Part shown: positions 1 to 10,703 of the stretch, piece by piece
How the letters are laid out: the number at the start of each line of letters is the position of its first letter
How positions within the stretch are numbered: position 1 is the stretch's first letter
Source of the DNA: Metallyticus violacea
Taxonomy: Eukaryota > Arthropoda > Insecta > Mantodea > Metallyticidae
Assembly (NCBI GenBank): GCA_030762175.1
Contig: CM060830.1
Span: 48,623,501 to 48,687,500 of the forward strand
Reading direction: 5' to 3'
Length of the DNA stretch: 64,000 bases
Made by a program: the position numbers and the translations under genes
Notes under the pieces: model-generated
Database searches by the model: none
The model's input: only the letters and a program-made list of their open reading frames with translations
What the model was told of the DNA's origin: nothing

Positions 1-251
1 TATCTATAAGTATCATCGTGAACATCTGCTGGAAACTATCCTATCGCAGATTGAAGGCTGTGGTTCAAGTGTGAAACTGTCATCTTATGTTGTTCTAAAT
101 TTAGAAGCAGATATCGCCACGTGGCATCAACCATTAGGCAACGAAAAGGTTCTTTTCCTTGTTACTTTATCACAGAACTTACTACATTTGCTCTTCCTGC
201 AGGTTAGATATTTAAAATAATCGCATAATAAACTATCTGGGTGGGGAAAAA
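1..251. other. Unassigned flank
   Basis: I see no gene, RNA or recognisable repeat here. It lies directly left of the first inverted-repeat element. Confidence 0.4.
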
Positions 252-847
252 TAATGTGCAGAAAATTGTAGACTAGAAAGGCAGTACCATACTAAGCATT
301 TTGAGGTCAAGGACACGGGGTCGCAGAAGTGAAGGTTTTTACTGTGCTAAATGCGTCAAAATTAAATCCGTTGTGTTGCCTCAGATTGTGAAAGTTGTTT
401 GTAGCCCGCCAGATGTAAACAAAACGTACTCTCGTATAGTGCTAGCCATTGTCGGTAGATATCTCTGATTGCAGTATTTGTGTTTTGAAGCCTACTGGAG
501 GGTACGGTAATACCGAATGCTCGTCTTAAAATCAGGCGAAACTTGTGGTTCTAACACGACTGCGCCCTTGCACAATTTTCACTTTCAGCTCGAAATCACC
601 TAAACAGAACATTTGGTGCAGATGGATCGAGCGCGGTGGACCAACTTGTTGGTCTCCACGGTTCATCAATTGTTGATTACCAGTTCTTATTAGTTGAGAC
701 AGTACGAACACAGTGAGTTACATTTCGTTTTGACTGGCAAATGAAGATGTTTCATAATTATTGATCATGCAGCGCATCTGCAACACATGTTCCGAACCTC
801 AAAATTCTAACACTGCCTTTCTACTCTACAATTTTCTGCACCCTGTA
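252..847. mobile_element. Non-autonomous DNA transposon with ~48-bp terminal inverted repeats
   Basis: Both ends carry the same sequence in opposite orientation. The left arm starts TGCAGAAAATTGTAGAC at about 257. The right arm, read on the minus strand from about 847, starts TACAGGGTGCAGAAAATTG. Over the first 30 bases they differ at about one position, and the match resumes after a small indel at ATTTTGAGGT. The right end terminates in ..CCTGTA, which suits a TA-targeting Tc1/mariner-type element; the left end is eroded. The roughly 600-bp body has no long ORF and no transposase motif. It is probably a MITE-like derivative of a larger element. Confidence 0.7.
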
Positions 848-1739
848 TAATGTCTTTTCACCTCACACTCTGGTGCCAAAAGAAATATGATAAACTGTTA
901 AAATTGAACAAAAGCCTAAAAGCATATGGGATCTTGTGAAACTTACTTTTATACAACCGGTAATATAATATATACTATTTAGGAATTTCGACACATTGTT
1001 TAGCTTTAGCTATATTAAAATATATGTATACATAAAGTAGTATTTTATGGTTTATTGCTTTAATACTTTATAAAACAAGAATTTTATGGTTAAGAGCATA
1101 TGTTTTTATGTGTAAAAAATTATGTACATCCACAGATATATGATCTTCACTTTAAAATATTCTAAAATAACTTATTGTTTAACTAGATACGAAAACATGT
1201 AATATTACCTTGTAATAGAGCATGCTGTTTTTAATAAAAAGAGCAAAAGTAGACGTTTAACAATGTTCTGAATGGTATATACCTACACTCCAATTTAAAA
1301 TGCATAAAACAGAAAATGTCTCGGTCGGCTCTGAAAGCACTTGAGACATATGTCAAGTTTAGTGCTTATATGGAGTGTGAGGTCTTTGCTTAGCTGCATA
1401 TTCAATAACGTTTAAAAGCATGAGCTGGGGACTGCCTCAGGAAAACCTTATTTCATTACTGGTACACCAACGTAGAGAGTGAGTAATGTGGTATCTTGAT
1501 GACGTAAAGCTGCCTTCCAGCCTTGGCATTAACTTTGATCTTTCGAGGCGTTTATCTATGTTGTGTATGTGTGTGCTTGTTGTCGTGCATCATGCACAAA
1601 CGTTGACAGAAAAGCTCGCGGCTGTAAGGTGAATTGTATTAGCTAGTACTGCTTTCTAAGAGCCAAGCGTCTTGGAATCTAACATTCCATCACATAAAAA
1701 TAAGTTACTGTTTGGAGATTACAACCAGGTATAAATAGA
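848..1739. other. Unassigned AT-rich stretch
   Basis: No coding, RNA or repeat signal could be supported. It is AT-rich with scattered stops in all frames. Confidence 0.4.
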
Positions 1740-1741
1740 TA

Positions 1742-2182
1742 CAGTCCCTAGCAAAAGTTTAAGGACACCAATATATCAACTAATGCATTCTTCCCTAAAC
1801 TATTTTGCTCAGCATCTTTACGTTTCGTGTAAACATTGTGTCAATGTTTGATAAACCAGTATATGACAGTAATATTATATTAATAAATGTTCCTTATATA
1901 TGTGAGTTTATCTTTGGAAAAAATATAATATTTATACCCCAAATATTTTTATGGCTATATCCCGAAAAAGATAAAAAAATATATAATTTTTGCAGTTTTT
2001 CTAAAACTGAAGAAATACCATAACTTGTAAAAAAAATAATGATTTTCATATTATTCTTTTTTCAAATGTAGCTCTTAATAACGATTTTTTTATGAAACAC
2101 AAGGCTGCTGGACAAAATAGTTAAGGACAAAATGTATTTAGTTGATATATACCGGTGTACTTAAACTTCTGGTACAGAAATG
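1742..2182. mobile_element. Tc1-like MITE with ~80-bp terminal inverted repeats
   Basis: The left end reads CAGTCCCTAGCAAAAGTTTA and the right end read on the minus strand gives CATTTCTGTACCAGAAGTTT. The arms stay alignable for roughly 80 bases, sharing AAGTTTAAG.ACACC, TATATCAACTAA, CTATTTTG and CAGC. TA dinucleotides flank both ends (1740-1741 and 2183-2184), the target duplication of Tc1/mariner transposition. CAGT...AAAGTTTAAGGAC is the general style of Tc1-clade termini. The 441-bp unit has only an AT-rich 72-codon frame inside, which does not resemble a transposase, so the element depended on a partner for mobility. Confidence 0.8.
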
Positions 2183-2184
2183 TA

Positions 2185-3660
2185 AATAAAACGGGAAAGA
2201 AGCAAAGAAAACGTTGTATAACGTGAGAAAGCAAAGAAAAATACAGCAAAGAAGATGAAAATTATGAAATATGGGAGAAAAATTAAAAGTAAGTTTATAA
2301 ATAAATTACTCAATTAATGCAAAAAACATAAAAAATACTCTTTTCCAAAATACATACATGTAGAAAAAAATACAATTGGGATTATCGTGCATTAGCGATT
2401 TGACACACATATCGTCTTTGTATATACAGTTATTTTTAGTGCATTGTGCGGCATTTCTTTAACAGAGAGTGGGTATTATGGGCAGCAGACACCTGCAGGG
2501 AATTTCCTTCACAAAGCCACAAGCTATAAACCCAGCCAAGTGGAAGCAGAAAGTCAAATGTGTAACATCTGATGACAGTCGAGCATTGTAATGCCATTGT
2601 GCAATTAAAGCTGCAGCTCAGGAAATGTAGAAGGGCAGTATTAAGACTGCAACAGGTAAGCCTTTAACTATTTCTCTTATTTGGCGCTAAAATTGCAGTT
2701 CGATAAACGGATATTATGTGGTAATATTATTTCACAGAAGAAAGTAACCTGTGCCTATAAGGGCTAATACTGTGCAATCAAATACATCCTTTTGCTAACA
2801 ATTCGTTTGATGGCATGTGCTACTGGAATATCGCCAGTATCTGTACCATAAACTACTACAGTAAAAAAAAAAAAAAAGTAGCGGTACATGTGAAGAAACG
2901 TTTATAGTAGAGGAAATGCAAACTTTCACATTATAGCCCCTTGCGCTCAGATACACTCCTGCCAGCCTACGACGACACAAAGCCCACGATCTATCAATAA
3001 GGCACTTCTGTGATCTCAAACAATTTTTTTAATCACGTACATAGTCAAACTGCATTTAGAATCGATATTCTGGAACGTGAATTTCCATAATATTAATTTC
3101 ATTTTCTGAAGTATTGCAAAAAAATTAAGCTCCTCTTAAGCTGAATGTTTGTAAACTTTCAGACTTCGTTAAGAATCTAAACTATCATTGTGTGAATCAG
3201 TAAAATTGCAGACTTGTAACAGCATACTTTCTCAAGCACAAAGATCTTCTGGTAAAGCTTCCGAGTCAAAGCATGATATTAGTGCTATGGAAAAACCCTC
3301 GGCACAGAGCTGTGCTTAAAGTAAATAAACGTTCTTGTTAAACAAATAATTTCACAATTGAACCTAACAAACTCAATATTTTTGCATTAGCATTCTTGAA
3401 AAATATCTTTGCAGATAATGAACAAACTATGACTATTGAAAATACTGAGAAATTATTAGTCTTATTTTATTTACAACAAAAATTATAATACGTATAGCAC
3501 ATTTTTATTGCTTTTGTAAATAAAGATTGAAAATGAAAAATAAATTAAGAAATTAGTTGATTGGGTGATGTAATACAAAAGCAATTTTGTATGCTTCTGT
3601 ATGTCCCTTTTAGCCACTTAAATTTTACCGCGTTATTATTACGCAGGGTGCAAAATCTAT
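2185..3660. other. Unassigned AT-rich stretch
   Basis: A purine-rich patch (about 2190-2330, AAAGAAGCAAAGAAAA-like words) resembles the larger array at 4.2-4.97 kb. A run of A is present near 2863-2878. Short minus-strand frames show no recognisable domain. No gene is supported. Confidence 0.4.
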
Positions 3661-3661
3661 G

Positions 3662-4095
3662 ATGGAGAAAACAAAAGAACACGCGGTTATTCGTTTCAGC
3701 AAAAAATGCCAAGGAAATTCGTGCTGAACTGATTGTCATATATGGGGGACCCTGCCCCGAAGTATGACGCTGTGGTTAAGTGACGCAGGCCTTTCCAATG
3801 TGGACACATGAGTCTGAAAGACACGACAAGAAGAGGCCGCCCATCTCTCAGTGAGAAACGGGGAATTGCTTCGCAAATGGAGGCCCTAATGCTTGAAGAC
3901 CGTCTCATTTTAACGACGGGCAATAGTTCAATGGTTCAGTGATAAACATCCTTCACTTTTGTATATCACAAGGATCGCCGTTAGGTGGATATCGCGCCTG
4001 CTCACGCCTGGCCGAAAGTAAGCGACAGTCGAAAAGTTGCAACTTTGCCAGACTGAACCTACGACATTTTTGACCGTCTGATCACCAGAAGGATT
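3662..4095 (+). pseudogene. Mariner-family transposase, 5' part, decayed
   Basis: Mariner transposases bind terminal repeats through two N-terminal helix-turn-helix motifs and cut DNA with a D,D34D domain. Here the plus strand, read across frames, gives the N-terminal half only: MEKTKEHAVIR, then a KAKEIRAEL.VIYG segment (about 3705-3745), a segment equivalent to the SGRPSSAT..E linker (about 3825-3875), an LEDR motif (about 3893), and near 4000 an RLLTPG.K segment equivalent to the conserved WVPRLLTP motif. Several frameshifts and stops separate them. The catalytic domain is missing and the match ends near 4095, beside a SINE-tail-like fragment. It is dead. The subfamily is uncertain. Confidence 0.7.
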
Positions 4096-4102
4096 GTTGG
4101 TT

Positions 4103-4150
4103 GATTTGTTTATTTAAGAACGCTATTTAACATCTGCGTCCGCCCAGTTA
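4103..4150 (-). repeat. Fragment matching the 3' tail of SINE family B
   Basis: On the plus strand it reads TTGATTTGTTTATTTAAGAA then CGCTATTTAACATCTGCGTCC. This parallels the reverse complement of the family B tail (TTGATTTATTTATGGACGCT..TTTAACATCTCAGG..GCGTCC), but upstream sequence is unrelated. It may be a 5'-truncated SINE or the 3' end of a LINE sharing this tail. Confidence 0.5.
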
Positions 4151-4199
4151 CTGCCGTCCGTCAGCCAGGTATCCAAAGCGTCCTGCCCAACCCCAAGAA

Positions 4200-4975
4200 A
4201 ATCGCACCATCAAAGAACGGATTGAAATAAAATAGGACAGGAAATAAAAGAAGAAGATGCGTATTTTAAGAAAGGAAGTAAAAACAAGGAAATGAAGTCA
4301 AATAACAGAATAAACGTTACTAAATAACGAAAAATTAAAAAAAAAGATATAAAAACTATTGATAAGAAAAAGAATAGAAGTCACTGTAAACTAATGCTTT
4401 CTCAGACGAAAACAATTTGGAATGACAGAACAAAGAAAAAACGTCATTAAAGAAAATAAATTTTATATAAGAAAACTGTCAATAAAACAGAAGAACAAAT
4501 ATACACTAAGAATGGATTGAATAAGATACAAAGTAGAGTAGATTACAAGGTAAAAAATCCTACATTGAGGAAAAATAAGGAAAACCATGCAATAAGGGAT
4601 ACTAAACTATATGAAGTTATGGGTTTCTAAAAAGAAGCAAAAATGTACAACATAGAAAGCATTGTATAAGAATGATTTTCACAAGAAATAATGTTTGAAC
4701 TTACCATGAGAAAAGGAATGAAAGTACGCCATTAAGAAAATAAAACAATACTTGACATGTACAATAAGAACGCACTGAATAAAAGAAAAGAATAAAGAAA
4801 ATAAAAATCAGGAATAATATGCAATTTAAGAAACAAAGAAATACAAGGAAGAAAATAAAATAACAACATAGAAAGGGATACCAACAACCAAAAGCATGAA
4901 GATTTCAAGAAGGAAACAAAGAAAACATAAAATAGATTCTAGCAAGCGAACATTGAGTATACGATACGGTAAAAT
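4200..4975. repeat. Degenerate A/G-rich tandem-like array
   Basis: About 775 bp where the plus strand is dominated by A with G and poor in C and T. Phrases recur imperfectly: CATTAAAGAAAATAAA near 4446 and CATTAAGAAAATAAAA near 4731; ACTAAGAATGGATTGAATAA near 4506 and ACAATAAGAACGCACTGAAT near 4760. This looks like an old minisatellite or an expanded A-rich tail. No coding potential is visible. Confidence 0.5.
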
Positions 4976-6053
4976 TTTTAATCAGTAACCTGCCAAGTTG
5001 TAAAAGTTTCATTCTTTACACTACACAAATACATGACAGTATTTTTAAAAGCTTGCCCACTAAAACTAAGTTTGCTATGCACCAAAAACAAGAGACTACC
5101 ACACTGAAAGTGCTGCCAACTTCACCATGTTGTTCTATTGAAGGAAACGCGCTGAGATTTAGTACGAAAGTTTGAAAACCACAACCGACATTTGCCTGGC
5201 TTCATAAGTTTCCAAACACTTAAACGTATCTACTTAGATAATTACTCCGGAAGTGCTAGAGTTCACAGCGCGGATTGGAAAGATTCATTCCATGTTCACT
5301 GTCTAGCTAGCTCTATTACCTTGCGTTGACGATACAAGTAATTACCCAAGTTTCTCTGTCTAAATTGTAAAAATAATAAGTGATCAAAACACCTGTAGCA
5401 TTTTTATTAGTTTAGTGATCTGTCATCAGATAATTAATAAATAAATAAATAAATAAACAGTATAGTATAAAAGTTATTTATCTAGTTTATTTAGCCTATT
5501 TAGATGTAGAGCAATCAGTTAATCAATATGAAATCATCAGGGAGATCGCGTTTAGTGAAGAGAACGTTGGGTTGAGTAGCCTAGGCTAGACAGAACTGCA
5601 TGGAATCATCATTTTATCTGTAAAAACATCGGATGTACAAACTGCTTCAGAAAGCAATGAAAACTTGATTGAAAAACGTAACGGAACAGCCCTGAACGTT
5701 TTAAATACCTGCTATAGGTGAACTACCCTTTGTGTAGGTTTCAGAATAAATATTTCTAAGCATATTCTATACAAAAAAAATATATCTAGTATTGAATATA
5801 GTCCATATCGCTAATCTGCTAGCGTGAGGGAAGACTATGAGCTGTATGTTCGGAATTTCTGCCTTGAAGGTGATGGTACAATGTCTGGAGAATGTGGTGA
5901 GTGTACTAGAGCCTTACGACAGAAACGGATAATGGTTTCACGCTTAGCTGTATGGGGTTTGGCATTATCACGCAAAATAACTATATGGGTACCGGCTCCT
6001 TAATTTGCACGTTTTCGTGAACACTTTCCAGCTGGTTAGAGTACAAATTCGCA
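4976..6053. other. Unassigned stretch
   Basis: No gene or recognised repeat apart from a short AAAT-type run near 5440-5458. Nothing else supportable. Confidence 0.4.
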
Positions 6054-6079
6054 TTTACTTTACTTTACTTTACTTTACT
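6054..6079. repeat. (TTTAC)n microsatellite
   Basis: About five consecutive TTTAC units. Confidence 0.85.
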
Positions 6080-6211
6080 AAGAACTTGAATTTAACTTAA
6101 TTCTGGAGGGCGGGAGCGGTCGTGTGTTTAATTATTGCAACAAGAGAATTTTATATTCTTTCATCATTTCCCACAATGTATGGTTTAGCCTATCATTTTG
6201 GATATGATTGT

Positions 6212-6460
6212 TAGGACCGGCACGAGTGGCCGAGGTATGAGGTTCGAATCCCACCAGGACCGTCCTCCCTGACTGGGGTATTTTCCAGGTTTTCCTCATA
6301 ACTGGCAAATGCCGGGGAGGTAGCCTAAACTTAGGCCTGGAACGCTTCCTTCCTTAAAAAATATCCTTCCCTAATATAACTTTGCATCTTATGTATCATC
6401 AGTGACCACCGCCTGTGGTGCCTCTGTGGTAAAAATGGGCGTTAAACATTATTAAAAAAA
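6212..6460 (+). mobile_element. SINE family A copy (A1)
   Basis: A tRNA-derived short interspersed element. The head has a tRNA-like A-box region (GAGTGGCCGAGGT) and a B box (GGTTCGAATCC), the RNA polymerase III internal promoter. The body has the family landmarks CCAGGACCGTCCTCCCTGAC, AATGCCGGGGAGGT, GGAACGCTTCCTTCCTTAAA and CACCGCCTGTGGTGCC, ending GGGCGTTAAAC plus a short A run. This copy lacks about 35 bases between A and B boxes. An 8-bp duplication ATGATTGT flanks it (6204-6211, 6461-6468). Confidence 0.88.
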
Positions 6461-6469
6461 ATGATTGTC

Positions 6470-6765
6470 AGACAAGTGGAGGCCTTCTAGTTACTTCAGC
6501 CTTGCTAAAGGGCTGGCCTTTTGTCTCTACGATCTCAATGGGGACACCTACGGGAGGTGGAAATGAAATGCGGATGACACCTGGAGGCAGGATCCAGAAG
6601 AGACGCGGACATAACAAAGTCTCTAATGTTTCCATATAGAATACTCGGGCGCATGTGGTGCCTCCCCTCCAAGGGATTCTAACCCCTGAGAAATGCCGTT
6701 CCATACCCTACGCCGAAACAGATACCTTTCCATTGAGCAAGCCACCGTAACGCCGCACACAGTTC
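6470..6765 (-). mobile_element. tRNA-headed SINE-like repeat (family D)
   Basis: Read on the minus strand from about 6765, the sequence has an A-box-like GGTGGCTTGCTCAATGG, then GGCGTAGGGTATGGAACGGC and a B-box-like GGGTTAGAATCCC, so it looks like a tRNA-derived head. The remainder (TGGAGGCAGGATCCAG rc and CTCAATGGGGACACC on the plus strand) is unlike families A and B. A spurious 78-codon frame crosses it. Only one copy is present, so the boundaries are approximate. Confidence 0.5.
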
Positions 6766-6859
6766 GCCTTTTTGACACTTTCGAACCTATAACATAGATA
6801 GGTGTGTAATGGGGAGTTTAATGAAGTTTGAATCATCTCTAGCACGACAGCCTGTATGG

Positions 6860-8060
6860 TTTATTGTGCTACCCCATTGTAAGAGACGCCTTCATTTTTT
6901 CCCAAAATCTGTTCCTTGAACAAGTTGCAGTATTTTGGTTCCAATGTTGGCGTTCTCTCCCAGGGCTTTCCTGGTTATAGAAAGAGTTAGTCTCTCTCTC
7001 ACCAGGATTGGACACTCAAACAGGGTATGCCAGGCGGTCTCCTCGTCCTGTTTGCACGCTCTATAAATGGGTTCGTCTTTATAAAGACCCACTTTTCATA
7101 GATGTTTCCTGAAGTGGCCATGTTCAGTAATTAGAGCAATTACTTTAATCAAGTTTTAGAAAATATGTGAAAAGAGTTTTGCCAGAACCTAGGACAAGAT
7201 TCCTGCCTTGCGTTTGTCCAGGATAGGTTTGCCACCTTAGTTGATGTTTATCCCCAACCCATGTTTTAACCGCGCTCTTAGCAGTAGGTGTACTGATTCC
7301 AACCACGGACTCAGGGGGAATAAAGGGTGTATCAGCATCCATTGTGGCCAATTGAACTTTCTTTTCATTTCCATAAATGCCCTGATGCCCCGGCACCCAC
7401 CGCAGTTCGAGCCCGGTACGGGATGTCAGGGCAGACAGGGTATTTTGATATTCCCGTATCAGTTTAAATTTTTCCTGATCCGAGGATATTGCTTTTAGGA
7501 CACTTTGTCTGAGAGGATGAGAATTAATTTTTGGTGATAACCCTTCTCAAGTCCTCTAGGTCGGTCTTGGTGGTGAAGTGGTAACCATACCTGCCTTCAA
7601 AACCCAAGTTTACGGGTTCAAATCCGGCCAGGATCGATGGATTTTTTCGGGCGTAAAAATCCTAAGTATAGCTTCCTTCGAAAGGGAAGTAAAGTCGTGG
7701 GGTTCCGTGTCGTACATTTACGTCACGAAAAAGAACCTCAAGCATGAAAGAAGAGGCCTCTGAGCAAAATTTGTCGGCCGTTTCACGCCCTGAATAGAAT
7801 GGGACGCTGATGACCTGAGATGTTGAAGAGCGTCGGTAAATAAATCAAATAAAAAAAGAAATCAAGTCCTCTATAAGCGCAGCTCAGGATAGCAAGTCCT
7901 GATACTTCTGCCTGAAAAACAGTGCAATATTTACCTAGGCTTGTACTAATGTTGGTTGCATATGCCTGCACCCGATTGTATGTCGATAAACCTGTTACAT
8001 AATCAAGGAATGAAATGAGAGAGAGGAAATGTCGTGGGAAGTAAATATCCATACAACCAA
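6860..8060 (-). pseudogene. LINE (non-LTR retrotransposon) RNase H and C-terminal region, decayed and SINE-interrupted
   Basis: Non-LTR retrotransposons of the I/R1/LOA-type group carry an RNase H domain after the reverse transcriptase. The minus strand shows the end of such a polyprotein in pieces: near 7950-7870 ATNISTSLGKYCTVFQAEV..AI (the E-containing RNase H strand), then after the SINE the segment NSHPLRQSVLKAI and LTSRTGLELRWVPGHQGIYG with NEK (about 7543-7370), the WVPGH.G.GNE motif of RNase H. A downstream tail contains CKQDEETAWHTLFECP (about 7055-7005), the C..C-H-C knuckle typical after RNase H. Stops and frameshifts occur near 7395 and 7100, and the RT domain is absent. Confidence 0.85.
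7559..7861 (+). mobile_element. SINE family B copy (B1), inserted in the LINE RNase H region
   Basis: Family B has a tRNA-like head (TGGTGAAGTGGTAACCATACC A-box region; GGTTCAAATCC B box), then GATCGATGGATTTTTTCGGG, the word CTAAGTAT, CCTTCGAAAGGGAAGTAAAG, CGTGTCGTACATTTACG, and a 3' module GTCGGCCGTTTCACGCCCTG ... GAGCGTC.GTAAATAAATCAA. The insertion is bounded by a perfect 12-bp target duplication TCAAGTCCTCTA at 7547-7558 and 7862-7873. The flanks read through as one RNase H sequence when the SINE is removed, so the insertion is later than the LINE. Confidence 0.93.
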
Positions 8061-8130
8061 GGGAAATCACGTAAAAACTCAAACCGGGATAACATGCCCC
8101 AGATGCTCCGCTGGGTTTTCCTATCATAAG

Positions 8131-9229
8131 CCTTAATACAATCTAGGAACAAAAGACAACTTTTTACCTAAATTCGCATCGTTTTATAGTTTATTTTAGT
8201 GAAAACATTTAGCTACGTTAAATGAAGTGTCTTCTAAAAGAGTCTAGCAAACTTCCCAGAATATCTTGTGTGGTAAAATTTCATAGATCTTTCATATTTG
8301 GCTCAAAATAAGCAAACACAAATTTTGTGTTTCATAGTCGTCTTATGAAGGTGGGAAATTCATTCATACATATATTAATTTTATTTAAAAAGCAACTGAT
8401 CTGCTCAACAGACACATATAGCGGTGATTTTCATTTATTTTATTTCTTTTGAGGTTTATTTGTACATCTATAGAGACGTGTTGACGCGGATGACTTTCAC
8501 GTAACAAGAGGTGGCCATATCTTTCATCAGAAATGTGCAACGTTTGTTGGATATCGAAACCACGGTCCGCAATTGACAATTAGTAGCGTGATTCTACACT
8601 GACCGCATGCAGGAACAAAACCATGGCTCCAAATTGCTGTTATTGCATGCCCATCGACGGTTGATGGATCGGTGAGCCACGCATTCTACCAGCGCGGAAA
8701 TTTCAGAGCTCCGTGCGAAAAAAAAACTAATGAATTACAGATGTCATTTCGTTGCATGCGACTCGGCCTTGTCAAGTTTTATTTCAAGAGTGCTGTGATA
8801 ACGCTCCCGCCATTTTGCGTGACTTATGGCTTGTTTCGCCAAATGTACTTGCCTCTAAAAACTGTTTCTTGACTTTGAAAAGCGGCTGCAATCTTAAGCG
8901 AAGTATATTATACAAGCTAAGAACACTAATGTACCAGTGTTTTATGTACACGTGGTCTAACGATTATCTAAAGGAAGTTAATTGTTTTAACCTTATCTGA
9001 AAATGTAGGAAATTAAACTTTCACAACATTTTGAACGCACGTTCTATAAACAGCACCTACTGGCAAAACGGTTGAAATTATGGTCACTTAATTTTCTTGT
9101 CTTTTTAATGAAATTATATTGCTTACAGGTCGTCTACTTTTGTACTTGTAATTAGCAGAGCGTCTGTGTATACATTAGTGTTTACATGTCCAATATATAG
9201 GGTGATTCACATAAAACTCTCATCGCAAA
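8131..9229. other. Unassigned stretch
   Basis: No domain-bearing frame. Two overlapping 66- and 82-codon frames near 8672-9000 have no recognisable motif. A GGGTGATTCACATAAAACTC segment near 9200 has the look of a DNA-transposon end, but no partner end is visible. Confidence 0.4.
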
Positions 9230-9494
9230 TATTTTTTACTACCGAGGCAAAACAGGTGTCGGTGGATGCTAATGATACATGAAACGGAATGATTTATTGG
9301 GAAAGGATTTTTTAAGGAAGGAAACGTTCCAGGCCTACGTTTAGGGTACCTCCCCGGCATTTGTCATTAATGAGGACTAGGGAAACCTGGAAAATTACCT
9401 CAGTCAGGGCTGATGGACCTGGTGGGATTCGAACCCCAGACCTCCCGCTCAGGATTCCTCGCCTTAACGATCTCTGTCACCCATGGCCGTCACT
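9230..9494 (-). mobile_element. SINE family A copy (A2)
   Basis: Reverse-complement order of family A landmarks: GTCGGTGGA (tail), GGGAAAGGATTTTTTAAGGA, AGGCCTACGTTTAGGGTACC, CCCCGGCATTTG, then the B box as GGATTCGAACCCC near 9425 and the A-box region as TTAACGATCTC...ACCCATGGCCG at the right edge. The extreme 3' tail is shorter than consensus. No convincing target duplication was found. Confidence 0.85.
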
Positions 9495-10667
9495 AACAAC
9501 TTGAATTCAAAAAAATTAAATGGTGTAAGTGGCATGGAGATGTGCTACCAACTGTTTGAAAATAGTGGGCTAATTTTTAATTTTTTTAAGTGCATCTATT
9601 CCACTAGATGATATTGGTATAAGGGAATAATGGTTCTGTTAATTTATAAGATGGATAATTATAAATTTAGAATATAAATTTCCAAAGAAATGGCATGCGA
9701 TACGGCCACGTGGGTTTCATTCGTTCTCTGCCTGAATACCCGGTCTATAATAAAACTTATAGTACCTTCCTCAAGATTGCAACATAGTTGATGAATTTCG
9801 AGAGATATCTCTTTCATATATCGGTGTTAAGTCACAACTTTTTCTTTAACATTCTTGATTGAGCATAATAGAGCAATATAATTATAACTTCAATGTTCTG
9901 AAAACCACGAACACCATATAACTTACCATCAAACGCAACGATAATATTATCAGAAAAAAATTAAATGCCGACGAAATAGCTCTAAATACATGGAAAGAAA
10001 AACATTTGTGTTAAACTTATAAAATACAGCATTATGAAAGCAATGGGTATGAAATATCCCAAGCATACGAAAGACTTTAAAGGAAATTAAAGAAAACAAG
10101 AACAAAGGATAGGTTGGGCATAGCAAGGAAAGCGAAGGGAATAAATTAAGGGATAGAGCAGGACTAGAATAAACGTGTATAACAACAAAAGAAAGGAGAA
10201 GAGAGGGAAAATTACATTTTATGCAACACAAAACGCTGTTCCCCTCCGAATTAGAGTTGTACCCATTTGGTTTACCGCAATGCGTTCTTCAGGTCTGTTC
10301 ACATTCTTGGACTCCGGGCTTTTGCCTATCCATTATTTTATACCTCTCCACACACGGTAGCCCAACTTTTTAATTTTCACAGCAATTCTCATTGTGGTTG
10401 TCTAGAAACATTTTGGGTTTTAAAATGCGGTCTCGCGAACCCTTGTGTTCCATTTAACATCCAAATTGGTCGAGTGCAAGTCGAGGTTCCTTATAAACGA
10501 TTGGAAGTGTGCAGGACCCTCTTTAATGAGAGCTACGTGTGTAAAGGGCATCAGATAGGGAAATCTCAAGCTACTGCCAAGGGTTGAGCAAACAAGCTTT
10601 TAGAATGCTCTGGCCTACCGAATAAATCGACCCTTGAGTTCAAGTAAATAATGTAATCGACTTTATT
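9495..10667. other. Unassigned stretch with short frames
   Basis: A purine-rich section (about 9960-10200) and two overlapping plus-strand frames (10175-10360, 10267-10587; 61 and 106 codons) occur. Neither contains a recognisable domain, signal peptide or membrane segment. No gene call is made. Confidence 0.35.
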
Positions 10668-10703
10668 ATTTCTCATTTAATATATATATATATAATGAGA
10701 AAT
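10668..10703. repeat. AT palindrome / potential hairpin
   Basis: ATTTCTCATT at 10668-10677 is perfectly repeated in inverse at 10694-10703 (AATGAGAAAT) around a (TA)n centre, a 36-bp near-perfect palindrome. Confidence 0.85.

Noticed and set aside
6468..6704. 78-codon minus-strand frame
   Set aside because: Lies within a tRNA-headed repeat (family D); coding is unlikely.
9199..9230. Transposon terminus GGGTGATTCACATAAAACTC
   Set aside because: No inverted partner end and no target duplication could be found nearby.
10267..10587. 106-codon plus-strand frame
   Set aside because: No domain, no conservation evidence available, overlapping alternative frame. Not enough for a gene call.
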